From an uncultured Parabacteroides sp. (GTDB taxonomy: Bacteria; Bacteroidota; Bacteroidia; Bacteroidales; Tannerellaceae): a DNA stretch of 7,613 nt. A model generated the notes under the pieces. That model was not told where the DNA came from and ran no database searches. It saw only the letters and a program-made list of their open reading frames with translations. A program made the translations under genes and the position numbers. The stretch is from assembly GCA_934725305.1 (NCBI GenBank), contig CAKVBA010000074.1:1-7613 (forward strand), in the 5' to 3' direction. Below are positions 1 through 6,189 of the stretch, one piece after another (positions within the stretch are counted from its first letter, which is position 1; each line of letters begins with the position of its first letter).

Positions 1-88
1 CGAAAGGGTTGACTCCTTTTTGTGTGTATGGTATGTTTATTCTGAGCTCTCTTTCGGAAACTTTTAGAACAGAGTTTATGGAGTCTGT

Positions 89-619
89 CTAAATTTCAAA
101 AGATAGGACAGTTCCGTATGGCGGAACCTTATTTAGGGCATCTTTCAGATTGATTTCACCTAAATAGACGCGCATACAAGCTATGACGCCTCCGTGGGTG
201 AAGAGACAGACCTTCTCGTATTCCGTGTTACGGAGAGAGTCGAGGAACTCTTTTACTCGATTGTATTGGCCTTGTAGAGATTCTCCTTGAGGAATGGATG
301 TATGTACCCAATCATCGAACCAAGCGGTCGAGCGTGGATCGGTACTGATGTCGTCCCAGCTTTTCATCTCCCATTCTCCAAAGTTAATCTCCATAATTCG
401 TTTGTCGGTTGTTGCTTCGGGATAGCCACAATAGGTTGCTAGTTTCCGGCAGCGGGTAAGCGGACTACACCAAACTTGTTCAAATTTTATCCCTTCTATT
501 TGCTCTTTCACTCGTCGAGCCTCTTCCGGGAAGGTACATTTTACTTCTACATCAGTCTGTCCGTAGGCAAAACCGGCTGGTACATTCACCGATGTGTGTC
601 TGACTAAATAGATTTTCAT
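89..619 (-). CDS. cobC: Alpha-ribazole phosphatase (histidine phosphatase family)
   Basis: This 176-aa protein of the histidine phosphatase (phosphoglycerate-mutase-like) superfamily is probably the alpha-ribazole(-5'-phosphate) phosphatase that removes the phosphate during nucleotide-loop assembly of cobalamin. Visible family marks are the N-terminal LVRHT (Arg7 and catalytic His8), SPLTR at 52-56, the acidic FGEWE at 80-84 and the second histidine in THGG (His142). It has no signal peptide, so it is cytoplasmic. Its ATG directly abuts the TAA of cobS (TAAATG), so it is likely translated by coupling to cobS. It is the last gene of the minus-strand cobalamin operon inside the window, and the 88 bases beyond its stop hold no further gene start that I can see. 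The superfamily is functionally broad, so the specific substrate rests mainly on the operon context. Confidence 0.88.
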   Translation of the reverse strand: MKIYLVRHTSVNVPAGFAYGQTDVEVKCTFPEEARRVKEQIEGIKFEQVWCSPLTRCRKLATYCGYPEATTDKRIMEINFGEWEMKSWDDISTDPRSTAWFDDWVHTSIPQGESLQGQYNRVKEFLDSLRNTEYEKVCLFTHGGVIACMRVYLGEINLKDALNKVPPYGTVLSFEI

Positions 620-1372
620 TTATGCCAATTGCTGATTGATGATGAGTATACCTAAATAGAATGATAATTCACAAAGAAGGAAGGTTGCGCCACAGCAGTC
701 TCCGGTGTATCCATTGATTCTCTTTTTCATGAAAGAGGTAAGCAGATACCAAGTGATGATCGGGAGAAACATTGCCACCATATAATAGCAGTTTGGCAGC
801 CAGGCCAAAGGTAATAGACCGCAGATGCAAGAGATGCTCAATTCGGTACTTGTCATACGGCTATAGACTGTTTTGTTCTTGGCCTCTTCCTCTTTGCGAG
901 CATAAGGCAGACGATTGATGATCATGCCGGCTACACCTTTGCAAAAGGGATCTCCAGCCAACAGTGCTGCAGTGACTAACTCAAAGGGAAGTTCCGATAG
1001 GGTGGTATAGAGTGTTGCAAAATAAAAGATAAGTCCAATAACGCCATAGCTGCCGATATGCGAATCTTTCATGATGGTCAGGATATGTTCGCGTGAGCGT
1101 CCACCTCCAAATCCATCTAAGAAATCAGCTAATCCATCTTCGTGCAGACAACCTGTAACCAACAGACGTGTCATAATCGCTAATAGTAAGGCGACACTGG
1201 GCGGTAGAAATAGGAGAGTGACACAATAGACAAAAACCATGAGTCCAGAGGTTAGCCATCCGGTGAGCGCCCAATGGCTGACTATATTCTTGAAATAAGA
1301 AGCCGGAACTTCACCCAGTTTCCAGAAGGGAAGCCGGGTGAAGAATATCAAAGCTGCTAATATCTTATACAT
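620..1372 (-). CDS. cobS: Adenosylcobinamide-GDP ribazoletransferase (cobalamin synthase)
   Basis: This integral membrane enzyme joins adenosylcobinamide-GDP to alpha-ribazole (or its phosphate) and releases GMP, completing the cobalamin skeleton. I place the start at the ATG at 1372, giving 250 aa beginning MYKILAALIFFTRLP, the usual CobS N-terminus and length. A longer reading from 1420 would add 16 polar residues overlapping cobT and looks spurious. With the chosen start, the cobT stop and cobS start are separated by one base (TGA-T-ATG), suggesting translational coupling. Family motifs are TGCLHEDGLADFLDGFGGG (73-91), MKDSHIGSYG (101-110) and NGYTGDCCGA (220-229). The acidic HEDGLAD cluster is typical of the Mg-dependent active site. 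Several hydrophobic segments (about 38-72, 108-140 and 179-212, plus a last one near 230-246) fit a polytopic inner-membrane protein. Confidence 0.93.
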   Translation of the reverse strand: MYKILAALIFFTRLPFWKLGEVPASYFKNIVSHWALTGWLTSGLMVFVYCVTLLFLPPSVALLLAIMTRLLVTGCLHEDGLADFLDGFGGGRSREHILTIMKDSHIGSYGVIGLIFYFATLYTTLSELPFELVTAALLAGDPFCKGVAGMIINRLPYARKEEEAKNKTVYSRMTSTELSISCICGLLPLAWLPNCYYMVAMFLPIITWYLLTSFMKKRINGYTGDCCGATFLLCELSFYLGILIINQQLA

Positions 1373-1373
1373 A

Positions 1374-2411
1374 TCAGAAGTATTTAGTGATTGCTGCCTG
1401 TTGGAATGTGTGCATTTCATTGATCATTCTGACAGCCGAGTCAACGATAGGATAGGCACATACAGCACCAGAACCTTCACCTAAGCGTAATCCCAAATGT
1501 AGGATCGGTTTGGCTCCCATTGCGTCCAATACGCGCTTGTGACCAGATTCGTTGCCACAGTGACCAAAGATACAGTAAGGAAGCATATCGGGATATAGGC
1601 GTGAAGCAGCAAGCACACAGTTGGTCATGATAAATCCATCCACCAGAATCACCATCTTTAATTCGGCAGCCTTTAGCATACCACCTACAGCCATCACCAT
1701 TTCGTAGCCTCCGAAATATCGCATAATCTCTTTTACATCATTGCTTCCTTTATAATTCTCCATGGATTGTTTCAAGACGTTATATTTGTGTTCGACTCCT
1801 TTGGTGTCGAGTCCACTTCCGGCTCCTACACAGTCGATCAGAGGAATTTGGGTCAGATAGGTCATCCACATACTTGATGCAGCTGTATTTCCGATACCCA
1901 TTTCGCCAAAGCTGATGATATTACACCCCTCCTTATAACACTCCTCTACAATCTCTGCTCCATATTCGATGGCTAAATCCATCTCTTCGGGAGTCATAGC
2001 AGCTTCGTGTAGGAAGTTGCGAGTGCTTTTGCGAATCTTTTTGTCGATGAGCTGGGGAATTTTAGGGAAGTCAAAATCGACACCTCCGTCAATAATTTTC
2101 AGGTCGAAGCCATGCTGGCGAGACAAGAAACAGATGCCCGCACCTCCGTTAAGGAAGTTGTGAATTACTTGTCGAGTCACCTCTTTGGGCGATTTGCTGA
2201 TGTTTTCGTCTGCAATACCATGGTCGGATGCATAGATGACATTGATCGGATGATGAAGTTCCGGTGTTGTAGTCTGCTGAATCAGTCCAATTTGTAAGGC
2301 TAACTCTTCCAACATGCCCAAAGATCCTTTGGGTTTTGTAAGATTATTGATTTTTTCTTGTAGAACAGGGACTATAGTCTGGTCCGGCTGCTGTATGTTA
2401 AATGTTTTCAT
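1374..2411 (-). CDS. cobT: Nicotinate-nucleotide--dimethylbenzimidazole phosphoribosyltransferase
   Basis: CobT transfers the phosphoribosyl group of nicotinate mononucleotide to the lower-ligand base (dimethylbenzimidazole or a related base), forming alpha-ribazole phosphate, the substrate used by CobS and CobC. The 345-aa length is normal for the family. Visible motifs are KPKGSLG (26-32) at the N-terminus, YASDHGIA (60-67), the glycine-rich [13 protein letters not shown] (168-180), [11 protein letters not shown] (195-205) and, near the C-terminus, LRLGEGSGA (308-316). Glu312 there corresponds to the catalytic base known from Salmonella CobT. It is cytoplasmic. It lies 29 nt downstream of cobU, the widest gap in the operon, and no Shine-Dalgarno sequence precedes its ATG. 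Its TGA lies one base before the cobS ATG. The sequence cannot show which lower-ligand base this organism prefers. Confidence 0.95.
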   Translation of the reverse strand: MKTFNIQQPDQTIVPVLQEKINNLTKPKGSLGMLEELALQIGLIQQTTTPELHHPINVIYASDHGIADENISKSPKEVTRQVIHNFLNGGAGICFLSRQHGFDLKIIDGGVDFDFPKIPQLIDKKIRKSTRNFLHEAAMTPEEMDLAIEYGAEIVEECYKEGCNIISFGEMGIGNTAASSMWMTYLTQIPLIDCVGAGSGLDTKGVEHKYNVLKQSMENYKGSNDVKEIMRYFGGYEMVMAVGGMLKAAELKMVILVDGFIMTNCVLAASRLYPDMLPYCIFGHCGNESGHKRVLDAMGAKPILHLGLRLGEGSGAVCAYPIVDSAVRMINEMHTFQQAAITKYF

Positions 2412-2440
2412 GTTGAATGTATGTGTTATTTCGATCTATG

Positions 2441-2956
2441 TTATCCTTTTACTTTTACGGGGATGCCGCTAACCATAAGTACAACCTGATCGGCTTGCAG
2501 GGCGATGTATTGGTTTAGCCAACCTTGCAAGTCTGTGAACTTCCGCTGGACTTCATCCGTGGCTACACCACCTAGTCCAATCTCGTTGGAGACAAAGATG
2601 AAGCTGGCTTGCTGGTCTGTGAATTTGCGGAACTCCTCTTTGAGTTGCGTGAGTGAAAGTTCAACGTCGCTGTTATTGTCGAAGAAAAAGTTTGTTCCCC
2701 AAAGCGTGACACAGTCGATGACAATGACGCGTCCCTCAAGGTTGTGTCTGCTTAAGAATTTCTCCTCTTCGATGTTGGTCCATTCCGGACCTCTGTTACG
2801 CTGATGGCGTTCAACCCGTTTACGAAACTCTTCGTCCCATATACGGGAAGTAGCCAGATACACAGGATTGGGTGTTTGCGATAGAGCCAGATTTTGTGCA
2901 TAGCTACTCTTTCCCGATCGCTGTCCTCCGGTGACTAAAGTAATATGCCGTTTCAT
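2441..2956 (-). CDS. cobU: Adenosylcobinamide kinase / adenosylcobinamide-phosphate guanylyltransferase
   Basis: This bifunctional cytoplasmic enzyme (also called CobP) phosphorylates adenosylcobinamide and then transfers GMP to it, giving adenosylcobinamide-GDP for CobS. The 171-aa protein has the P-loop GGQRSGKS at 10-17 near its N-terminus. It also has the family block RVERHQRNRGPEW (47-59), in which His51 corresponds to the histidine that carries the guanylyl group in Salmonella CobU. The NEIGLGG segment in the C-terminal half matches the usual NE-x-G motif. The start (ATG at 2956) lies 5 nt after the stop of the S4-domain gene. A GGAG about 10 nt upstream could act as a weak ribosome binding site, but it falls within the last codons of that gene. 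A nearer upstream ATG at 2961 meets a stop after two codons and was not used. Confidence 0.94.
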   Translation of the reverse strand: MKRHITLVTGGQRSGKSSYAQNLALSQTPNPVYLATSRIWDEEFRKRVERHQRNRGPEWTNIEEEKFLSRHNLEGRVIVIDCVTLWGTNFFFDNNSDVELSLTQLKEEFRKFTDQQASFIFVSNEIGLGGVATDEVQRKFTDLQGWLNQYIALQADQVVLMVSGIPVKVKG

Positions 2957-2961
2957 GCCAT

Positions 2962-3492
2962 TTATACTCCTGTTTTATTGTTTCTGTTGAAAGATCTCTT
3001 CTGTTTATTAGCCGGATTGTTACGACTGGTTTTGCGTAGCGCCGCCGATTTAGGAGAAGAGGCCATTTGCTGAGCGACGACAGAACGTCCTAATGTGTTT
3101 TTGCGCTGAGTCAATGTTGTCTCTTTGCGTATATGCTTGATATCAGAGACATCCAAATCTCCTTCCATTGCCCGTTTGGCCGCTTTGCGGGCAGCAGCAT
3201 ATTTATTGTATTTTCCGTATCGTTCACGTGGAGTCGCATTCTCTGCCTGTTTATTGCTCTTAGGAGCCTGTGCCTTCTTCAGGTTTTCAGTCTCTTGTGC
3301 TTCCTGGATCATACGTTTGGTGATGTGAACACGTTCGCCATCCACCTCAACTATATCTTGTTCTGTAACTTTTTGTCCCATTTTAGGCTGCAAACCATTG
3401 ATTGTGACACGTCCTGTCTCAATAAGTTTGTCCGCTTCGCGTCGTGAACAGATACCAGATTCACTTATTAGTTTGTTTAATCGGATTTCCAT
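2962..3492 (-). CDS. Small S4-domain RNA-binding protein with basic tail, function unknown
   Basis: Residues 1 to about 60 form a recognisable S4 RNA-binding domain: [21 protein letters not shown], then GRVTING, then a [12 protein letters not shown] ending. It is most like the N-terminal S4 domain of the RsuA/RluB/RluF pseudouridine synthases. The catalytic domain that should follow is absent. Residues about 62-176 are instead a low-complexity tail rich in Lys, Arg, Asn, Ala and Ser (for example [11 protein letters not shown] near the end), probably disordered and nucleic-acid binding. It lies 9 nt after cbiB and 5 nt before cobU, on the same strand, so it should be co-transcribed with the cobalamin genes although it has no known role in that pathway. 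It could be a degenerate pseudouridine synthase reduced to its RNA-binding part, or an rRNA/ribosome-associated factor. I do not recognise a named gene. Confidence 0.85.
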   Translation of the reverse strand: MEIRLNKLISESGICSRREADKLIETGRVTINGLQPKMGQKVTEQDIVEVDGERVHITKRMIQEAQETENLKKAQAPKSNKQAENATPRERYGKYNKYAAARKAAKRAMEGDLDVSDIKHIRKETTLTQRKNTLGRSVVAQQMASSPKSAALRKTSRNNPANKQKRSFNRNNKTGV

Positions 3493-3501
3493 CTTTCTTT
3501 T

Positions 3502-4449
3502 TTATGTTAATAGTAAAATAATTGTGACAACGATACCCATGGCCAATTCTGTTTGGCTGTTTACATGGATAGCGATTTGCATATCTTTAAAGGTGAGTGG
3601 ACGAGCATTGGTCCCGATATGAGGCTTTTCAACCAGTTCGCCGAAGTAACTGTGAGTGCCTCCGAATTGACAATCCAGGATAGCGGCCAATGCTGCCTCG
3701 GGATAGCCAGAGTTGGGACTCGCATGTGCCCGGCCATAGCGACTGATAAAATCTCTTTTGCTCCAGTTGCCAGAGGCGAATAGCATCAAGTAACCTGTAA
3801 TGCGCGCGGGAATGTAATTAGCCATGTCGTCAATAAGAGCAGCAGCCCTGCCGAAATATAGATATCGTTCATTCTTATAACCGATCATAGAGTCAAGCGT
3901 ATTGATCATCTTATAAGCCATCATACCAGGAAGACCTGCTAAGGCAAACCAAAACATAGGTGCAATGACGCCATCACTCAGATTTTCTGCCAAAGTCTCT
4001 AAGGCTGCAGTACGAATCTCTTGTGCCGAGAGCTGAGACGTGTCGCGTCCCACGATACGCCCCACCTGTTTACGCCCCTTTTCAATACTCTCTTCCAACG
4101 CCATGAAGACCATTTTAACCTCGCGTGAAAGCGTTTTCCCTGCCAGGCAGTAAAAGACACCAATGGCAATCAGTATAGCTTCTAAAATAGGATGGATGAG
4201 TCCGGCTACCCAAAGAAGCCCGAGTGTTAGAAAATAGACACCGATGATCAGGGATAATGCCGTTAAGGCTCCTTTTTGTATTCTTTGGTCACCATTGTTG
4301 AATTTATGTTCACACCAAGCTATTGCTTTACCAAAATAGACAATCGGATGAAACCAATTCTCGGGATCTCCCAATAGCCGGTCACTTAGCCACCCTCCTA
4401 AAAAGGGTGTGATTCTGAATAGATTGACAGATGTATGTAGCCAGTACAT
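3502..4449 (-). CDS. cbiB: Adenosylcobinamide-phosphate synthase (CbiB)
   Basis: CbiB is a membrane protein that amidates adenosylcobyric acid with aminopropanol (phosphate), giving adenosylcobinamide (phosphate). I choose the ATG at 4449 (315 aa, MYWLHTSVNLF...). An in-frame TTG at 4500 would add 17 residues, but that TTG is part of the -33 element of a consensus promoter whose predicted start site lies downstream of it. Family motifs are LGDP followed by FHPIVYFGK (26-41), the long conserved block TAALETLAENLSDGV (147-161), APMFWFALAGLPGMMAYK (163-180), NTLDSMIGYKNERY (183-196) and the C-terminal HASPNSGYPEAALA (242-255). Hydrophobic segments near 61-102 and at the extreme C-terminus fit membrane insertion. 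It is the first gene of the operon, with no Shine-Dalgarno sequence, and its TAA lies 9 nt before the S4-domain gene. Confidence 0.93.
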   Translation of the reverse strand: MYWLHTSVNLFRITPFLGGWLSDRLLGDPENWFHPIVYFGKAIAWCEHKFNNGDQRIQKGALTALSLIIGVYFLTLGLLWVAGLIHPILEAILIAIGVFYCLAGKTLSREVKMVFMALEESIEKGRKQVGRIVGRDTSQLSAQEIRTAALETLAENLSDGVIAPMFWFALAGLPGMMAYKMINTLDSMIGYKNERYLYFGRAAALIDDMANYIPARITGYLMLFASGNWSKRDFISRYGRAHASPNSGYPEAALAAILDCQFGGTHSYFGELVEKPHIGTNARPLTFKDMQIAIHVNSQTELAMGIVVTIILLLT

Positions 4450-4469
4450 ATATAATTGATTATTGTATG

Positions 4470-4501
4470 CAAACTTAGATAAAAATAAAAGATTCGGCAA
4501 A
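4470..4501 (-). promoter_or_regulatory. Promoter of the cbiB cobalamin operon
   Basis: Reading the minus strand, TTTG (4501-4498), a 20-nt spacer and TAAGTTTG (4477-4470) match the Bacteroidetes primary-sigma consensus (TTTG, 19-21 nt, TAnnTTTG) at every fixed position. Transcription should start near 4460-4464, leaving only about 10-15 nt before the ATG at 4449. The expected mRNA is therefore almost leaderless and has no space for a riboswitch. Start-site mapping has not been done; the call rests on the match and its position. Confidence 0.75.
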
Positions 4502-4531
4502 CCTTCGTCTCGTTTTTTGGATCTAAACTTC

Positions 4532-4540
4532 TATCTTTGC
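4532..4540 (+). promoter_or_regulatory. Candidate -7 element, plus strand (mtnA, distal)
   Basis: TATCTTTGC is a full match to the Bacteroidetes -7 consensus TAnnTTTG(C) on the plus strand. The best upstream TTTG (4516-4519) is only 12 nt away rather than 19-21, so the -33 part is poor. If used, transcription would start near 4546 and the whole 22-bp repeat array would lie in a leader of about 250 nt ahead of mtnA. It sits about 30 bp from the -33 element of the oppositely oriented cbiB promoter. Confidence 0.35.
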
Positions 4541-4585
4541 CGTAGATGTGTATTTTGCCTCTTGGTGAGGACTGAAAGTGGGTAA

Positions 4586-4717
4586 AACGGAGTAACTATT
4601 CCTTTCAAAATGGGTGTCTACCCATTTCCAACTCAGGCCCTACCCAATCCGAACGGAGTAGTTACCCAATTTCAACGGAGTGCCTACCCATTTTTCACGG
4701 AGTAGTTACCCTATTTG
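4586..4717. repeat. Six-copy degenerate 22-bp tandem repeat array
   Basis: Six head-to-tail units begin at 4586, 4608, 4630, 4652, 4674 and 4696, each exactly 22 bp, for 132 bp in all. The consensus is AACGGAGTRNY followed by TACCCAWTTYN. Unit positions 2, 7, 12, 13, 16 and 19 are the same in all six. Copies 4, 5 and 6 are the most alike; copies 1 to 3 are more diverged. The flanking 22-mers on both sides do not fit, so the array has clean ends. The period is not a multiple of three, so it is not coding. It lies between the divergent cbiB and mtnA genes, downstream of one possible mtnA promoter. Two helical turns per unit would place each copy on the same face of the DNA. Function is unknown. 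Confidence 0.85.
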
Positions 4718-4731
4718 ATTGGTTGGATGAG

Positions 4732-4764
4732 TTGAAAACAGGCGCAGAGAGAGAATACCTTCGA
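4732..4764 (+). promoter_or_regulatory. Candidate proximal mtnA promoter
   Basis: TTG at 4732-4734, a spacer of 22 nt and TACCTTCG at 4757-4764 resemble the Bacteroidetes promoter with one mismatch in the -7 element (C for T) and a slightly long spacer. It would give a short leader of about 25 nt before the mtnA ATG and would place the repeat array upstream of the promoter rather than in the transcript. It is an alternative to the distal element near 4532 and is weak by itself. Confidence 0.25.
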
Positions 4765-4795
4765 TCGTCTTATAATATGATTTAATTGAAAGAAT

Positions 4796-5866
4796 ATGAT
4801 ACAGGGGCTGGCTAATTTAAAGACAGTAGGATTGAACGAAGCAGGTGATGCCATGGTTATTTTGGATCAGACATTGCTGCCCGAGCGTGAGCAATATATA
4901 GAGCTGGAGGAAAAGGAAGATATATGGGATGCTATTTTTAAGCTGAAAGTGCGTGGTGCACCAGCAATTGGTATAACAGCGGCGTATGGTATCTATGTGT
5001 GTAGTTTGCGCTTTGATGCGGATACCTATGAATCCTTTTATACATCCTTCAAGCAGTGTAAAGACTATCTGTTGACTTCACGCCCGACGGCTGTGAATTT
5101 GAAGTTTGCTTTGGATCGGATGGATCAGGTTGTGCAGGCCCATCAGCAAAGTGGCGTTGCTGAGATTAAGAGAGCACTAAGAAGAGAGGCCGACTGTATT
5201 CGTGAAGAAGATGCCGCAGCTTGCCGAAAGATAGGAGAGAACTGTCTGCAACTACTGAAGCCGGGAATGGGCATTCTGACGCATTGTAATGCAGGTCATC
5301 TGGCTGTTTCGGAATATGGAACGGCATTGGCTCCGATCTATCTAGGTCAAGAGCGTGGCTATCAATTCAAAGTGTTTGCCGATGAAACACGTCCATTGTT
5401 ACAGGGTGCACGCTTGACTTCGTATGAATTACAGAAGGCGGGAGTCGATGTGACCTTGATTTGTGATAATATGGCCTCGAGTGTTATGCAGAAAGGTTGG
5501 ATCCAGGCCGTAGTGGTCGGATGCGACCGTGTGGCAGCCAATGGAGATACGGCCAATAAAATCGGTACATCCGGAGTTGCCGTGCTGGCTCATCATTATG
5601 GAATACCGTTCTACGTGTTGGGCCCGACTTCCACTATCGATTTACAGTGCCCGGATGGCCGTTCGATTGTGATTGAAGAGCGTCCGGCCGAAGAGGTGAC
5701 AACCATGTGGTATTCACACCGTATGGCGCCCGAGAATGTGAAGGTGTATAATCCGGCATTTGACGTTACTCCTCATGAGTTGATAACGGCGATTATTACC
5801 GAAAAAAGCGTAGTTTATCCTCCGTTTCAGACAGATAAATCAGGCTCAAAACTTCAGATGCGGTAA
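4796..5866 (+). CDS. mtnA: S-methyl-5-thioribose-1-phosphate isomerase
   Basis: MtnA converts the aldose methylthioribose-1-phosphate to the ketose methylthioribulose-1-phosphate in the methionine salvage pathway; the family also handles 5-deoxyribose-1-phosphate. The 356-aa length is normal. Visible motifs are KVRGAPAIG (51-59), SRPTAVNL (95-102), THCNAG (162-167) with the expected catalytic Cys164, DETRPLLQGARLTSYEL (196-212), GCDRVAANGDTANKIGT (242-258) with the expected catalytic Asp244, and the C-terminal YNPAFDVTP (318-326). The family is related to eIF2B-alpha-like proteins and ribose-1,5-bisphosphate isomerases, but this motif set is that of MtnA. No Shine-Dalgarno sequence precedes the ATG. 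No other salvage gene (mtnK, mtnP, mtnB and so on) is adjacent, so its pathway here is not shown by context. No clear terminator follows it. Confidence 0.93.
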   Translation: MIQGLANLKTVGLNEAGDAMVILDQTLLPEREQYIELEEKEDIWDAIFKLKVRGAPAIGITAAYGIYVCSLRFDADTYESFYTSFKQCKDYLLTSRPTAVNLKFALDRMDQVVQAHQQSGVAEIKRALRREADCIREEDAAACRKIGENCLQLLKPGMGILTHCNAGHLAVSEYGTALAPIYLGQERGYQFKVFADETRPLLQGARLTSYELQKAGVDVTLICDNMASSVMQKGWIQAVVVGCDRVAANGDTANKIGTSGVAVLAHHYGIPFYVLGPTSTIDLQCPDGRSIVIEERPAEEVTTMWYSHRMAPENVKVYNPAFDVTPHELITAIITEKSVVYPPFQTDKSGSKLQMR

Positions 5867-5902
5867 AAAACGGAGATAAAAACAGAATTATTGCCCGAAA
5901 GT

Positions 5903-5933
5903 TTTGGTAATAAGGAAACAATCTGTAATTTTG
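5903..5933 (+). promoter_or_regulatory. Promoter of rpsU
   Basis: TTTG (5903-5906), a 19-nt spacer and TAATTTTG (5926-5933, followed by C) match the Bacteroidetes consensus at every fixed position. The expected start is near 5940, giving a leader of about 42 nt that is A/T-rich and has no Shine-Dalgarno sequence. It should drive rpsU and, by read-through, the recombinase and hpf genes. Confidence 0.75.
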
Positions 5934-5981
5934 CTGCCCAATTTGTGGATATAGTAATTAAACAATATAACTAATAAAATT

Positions 5982-6173
5982 ATGATCGTAGTTCCATTAA
6001 AAGAAGGCGAAAACATTGAAAAAGCGCTTAAGAAGTTCAAAAGAAAGTTTGAAAAAACAGGCGTAGTAAAAGAGTTGAGAAACCGTCAGGCATTCGAAAA
6101 ACCGTCTGTGACAAAAAGAAAACAGACAATGCGTGCAATCTACGTACAGCAGTTGCAGCAGATCGAAGAATAA
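5982..6173 (+). CDS. rpsU: 30S ribosomal protein bS21
   Basis: This small, strongly basic 63-aa protein begins MIVVPLKEGENIEKALKKFKRK, the classic bS21 N-terminus, and continues with a Lys/Arg-rich middle (RNRQAFEKPSVTKRKQ). bS21 sits on the platform of the 30S subunit near the 3' end of 16S rRNA. In Bacteroidetes, structural work has shown that bS21, with bS6 and bS18, holds the anti-Shine-Dalgarno tail so that most mRNAs are read without it (established knowledge). The leader here is A/T-rich (ataactaataaaattATG) without a Shine-Dalgarno sequence, as expected for bS21-containing ribosomes. It has its own strong promoter, and a 68-nt gap separates it from the recombinase gene. Confidence 0.97.
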   Translation: MIVVPLKEGENIEKALKKFKRKFEKTGVVKELRNRQAFEKPSVTKRKQTMRAIYVQQLQQIEE

Positions 6174-6189
6174 AAATATGCCAAAGTGC

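Noticed and set aside
1..88. Possible terminator after cobC (AAAGG at 3-7 with CCTTT at 15-19; CGAAAG at 1-6 with CTTTCG at 51-56)
   Set aside because: Stems are only 5-6 bp, one has a 44-nt loop, and the window edge cuts the context. I see no gene here and cannot call a terminator.
1373..1420. N-terminal extension of CobS starting at 1420
   Set aside because: It overlaps cobT by 47 bp and adds 16 polar residues not typical of CobS; the ATG at 1372, one base after the cobT stop, gives the normal 250-aa protein.
1969..2297. Plus-strand open frames over cobT, and similar ones over cobU, the S4 gene and cbiB
   Set aside because: They are antisense to well-supported genes, have no recognisable domains and no promoter or start signals.
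4586..4717. 22-bp array as a CRISPR array
   Set aside because: The units are contiguous with no unique spacers, they are too short and diverged, and no cas genes are present.
5869..5876. AACGGAGA after mtnA as an extra copy of the 22-bp repeat
   Set aside because: Only the first seven bases match the unit; the TACCCA half is missing.
5847..5906. Inverted repeat CAAAACTT / AAGTTTTG spanning the end of mtnA and the rpsU promoter
   Set aside because: The 8-bp A/T-rich arms are 44 nt apart, with one arm in coding sequence and no T-tract following; it is likely chance.
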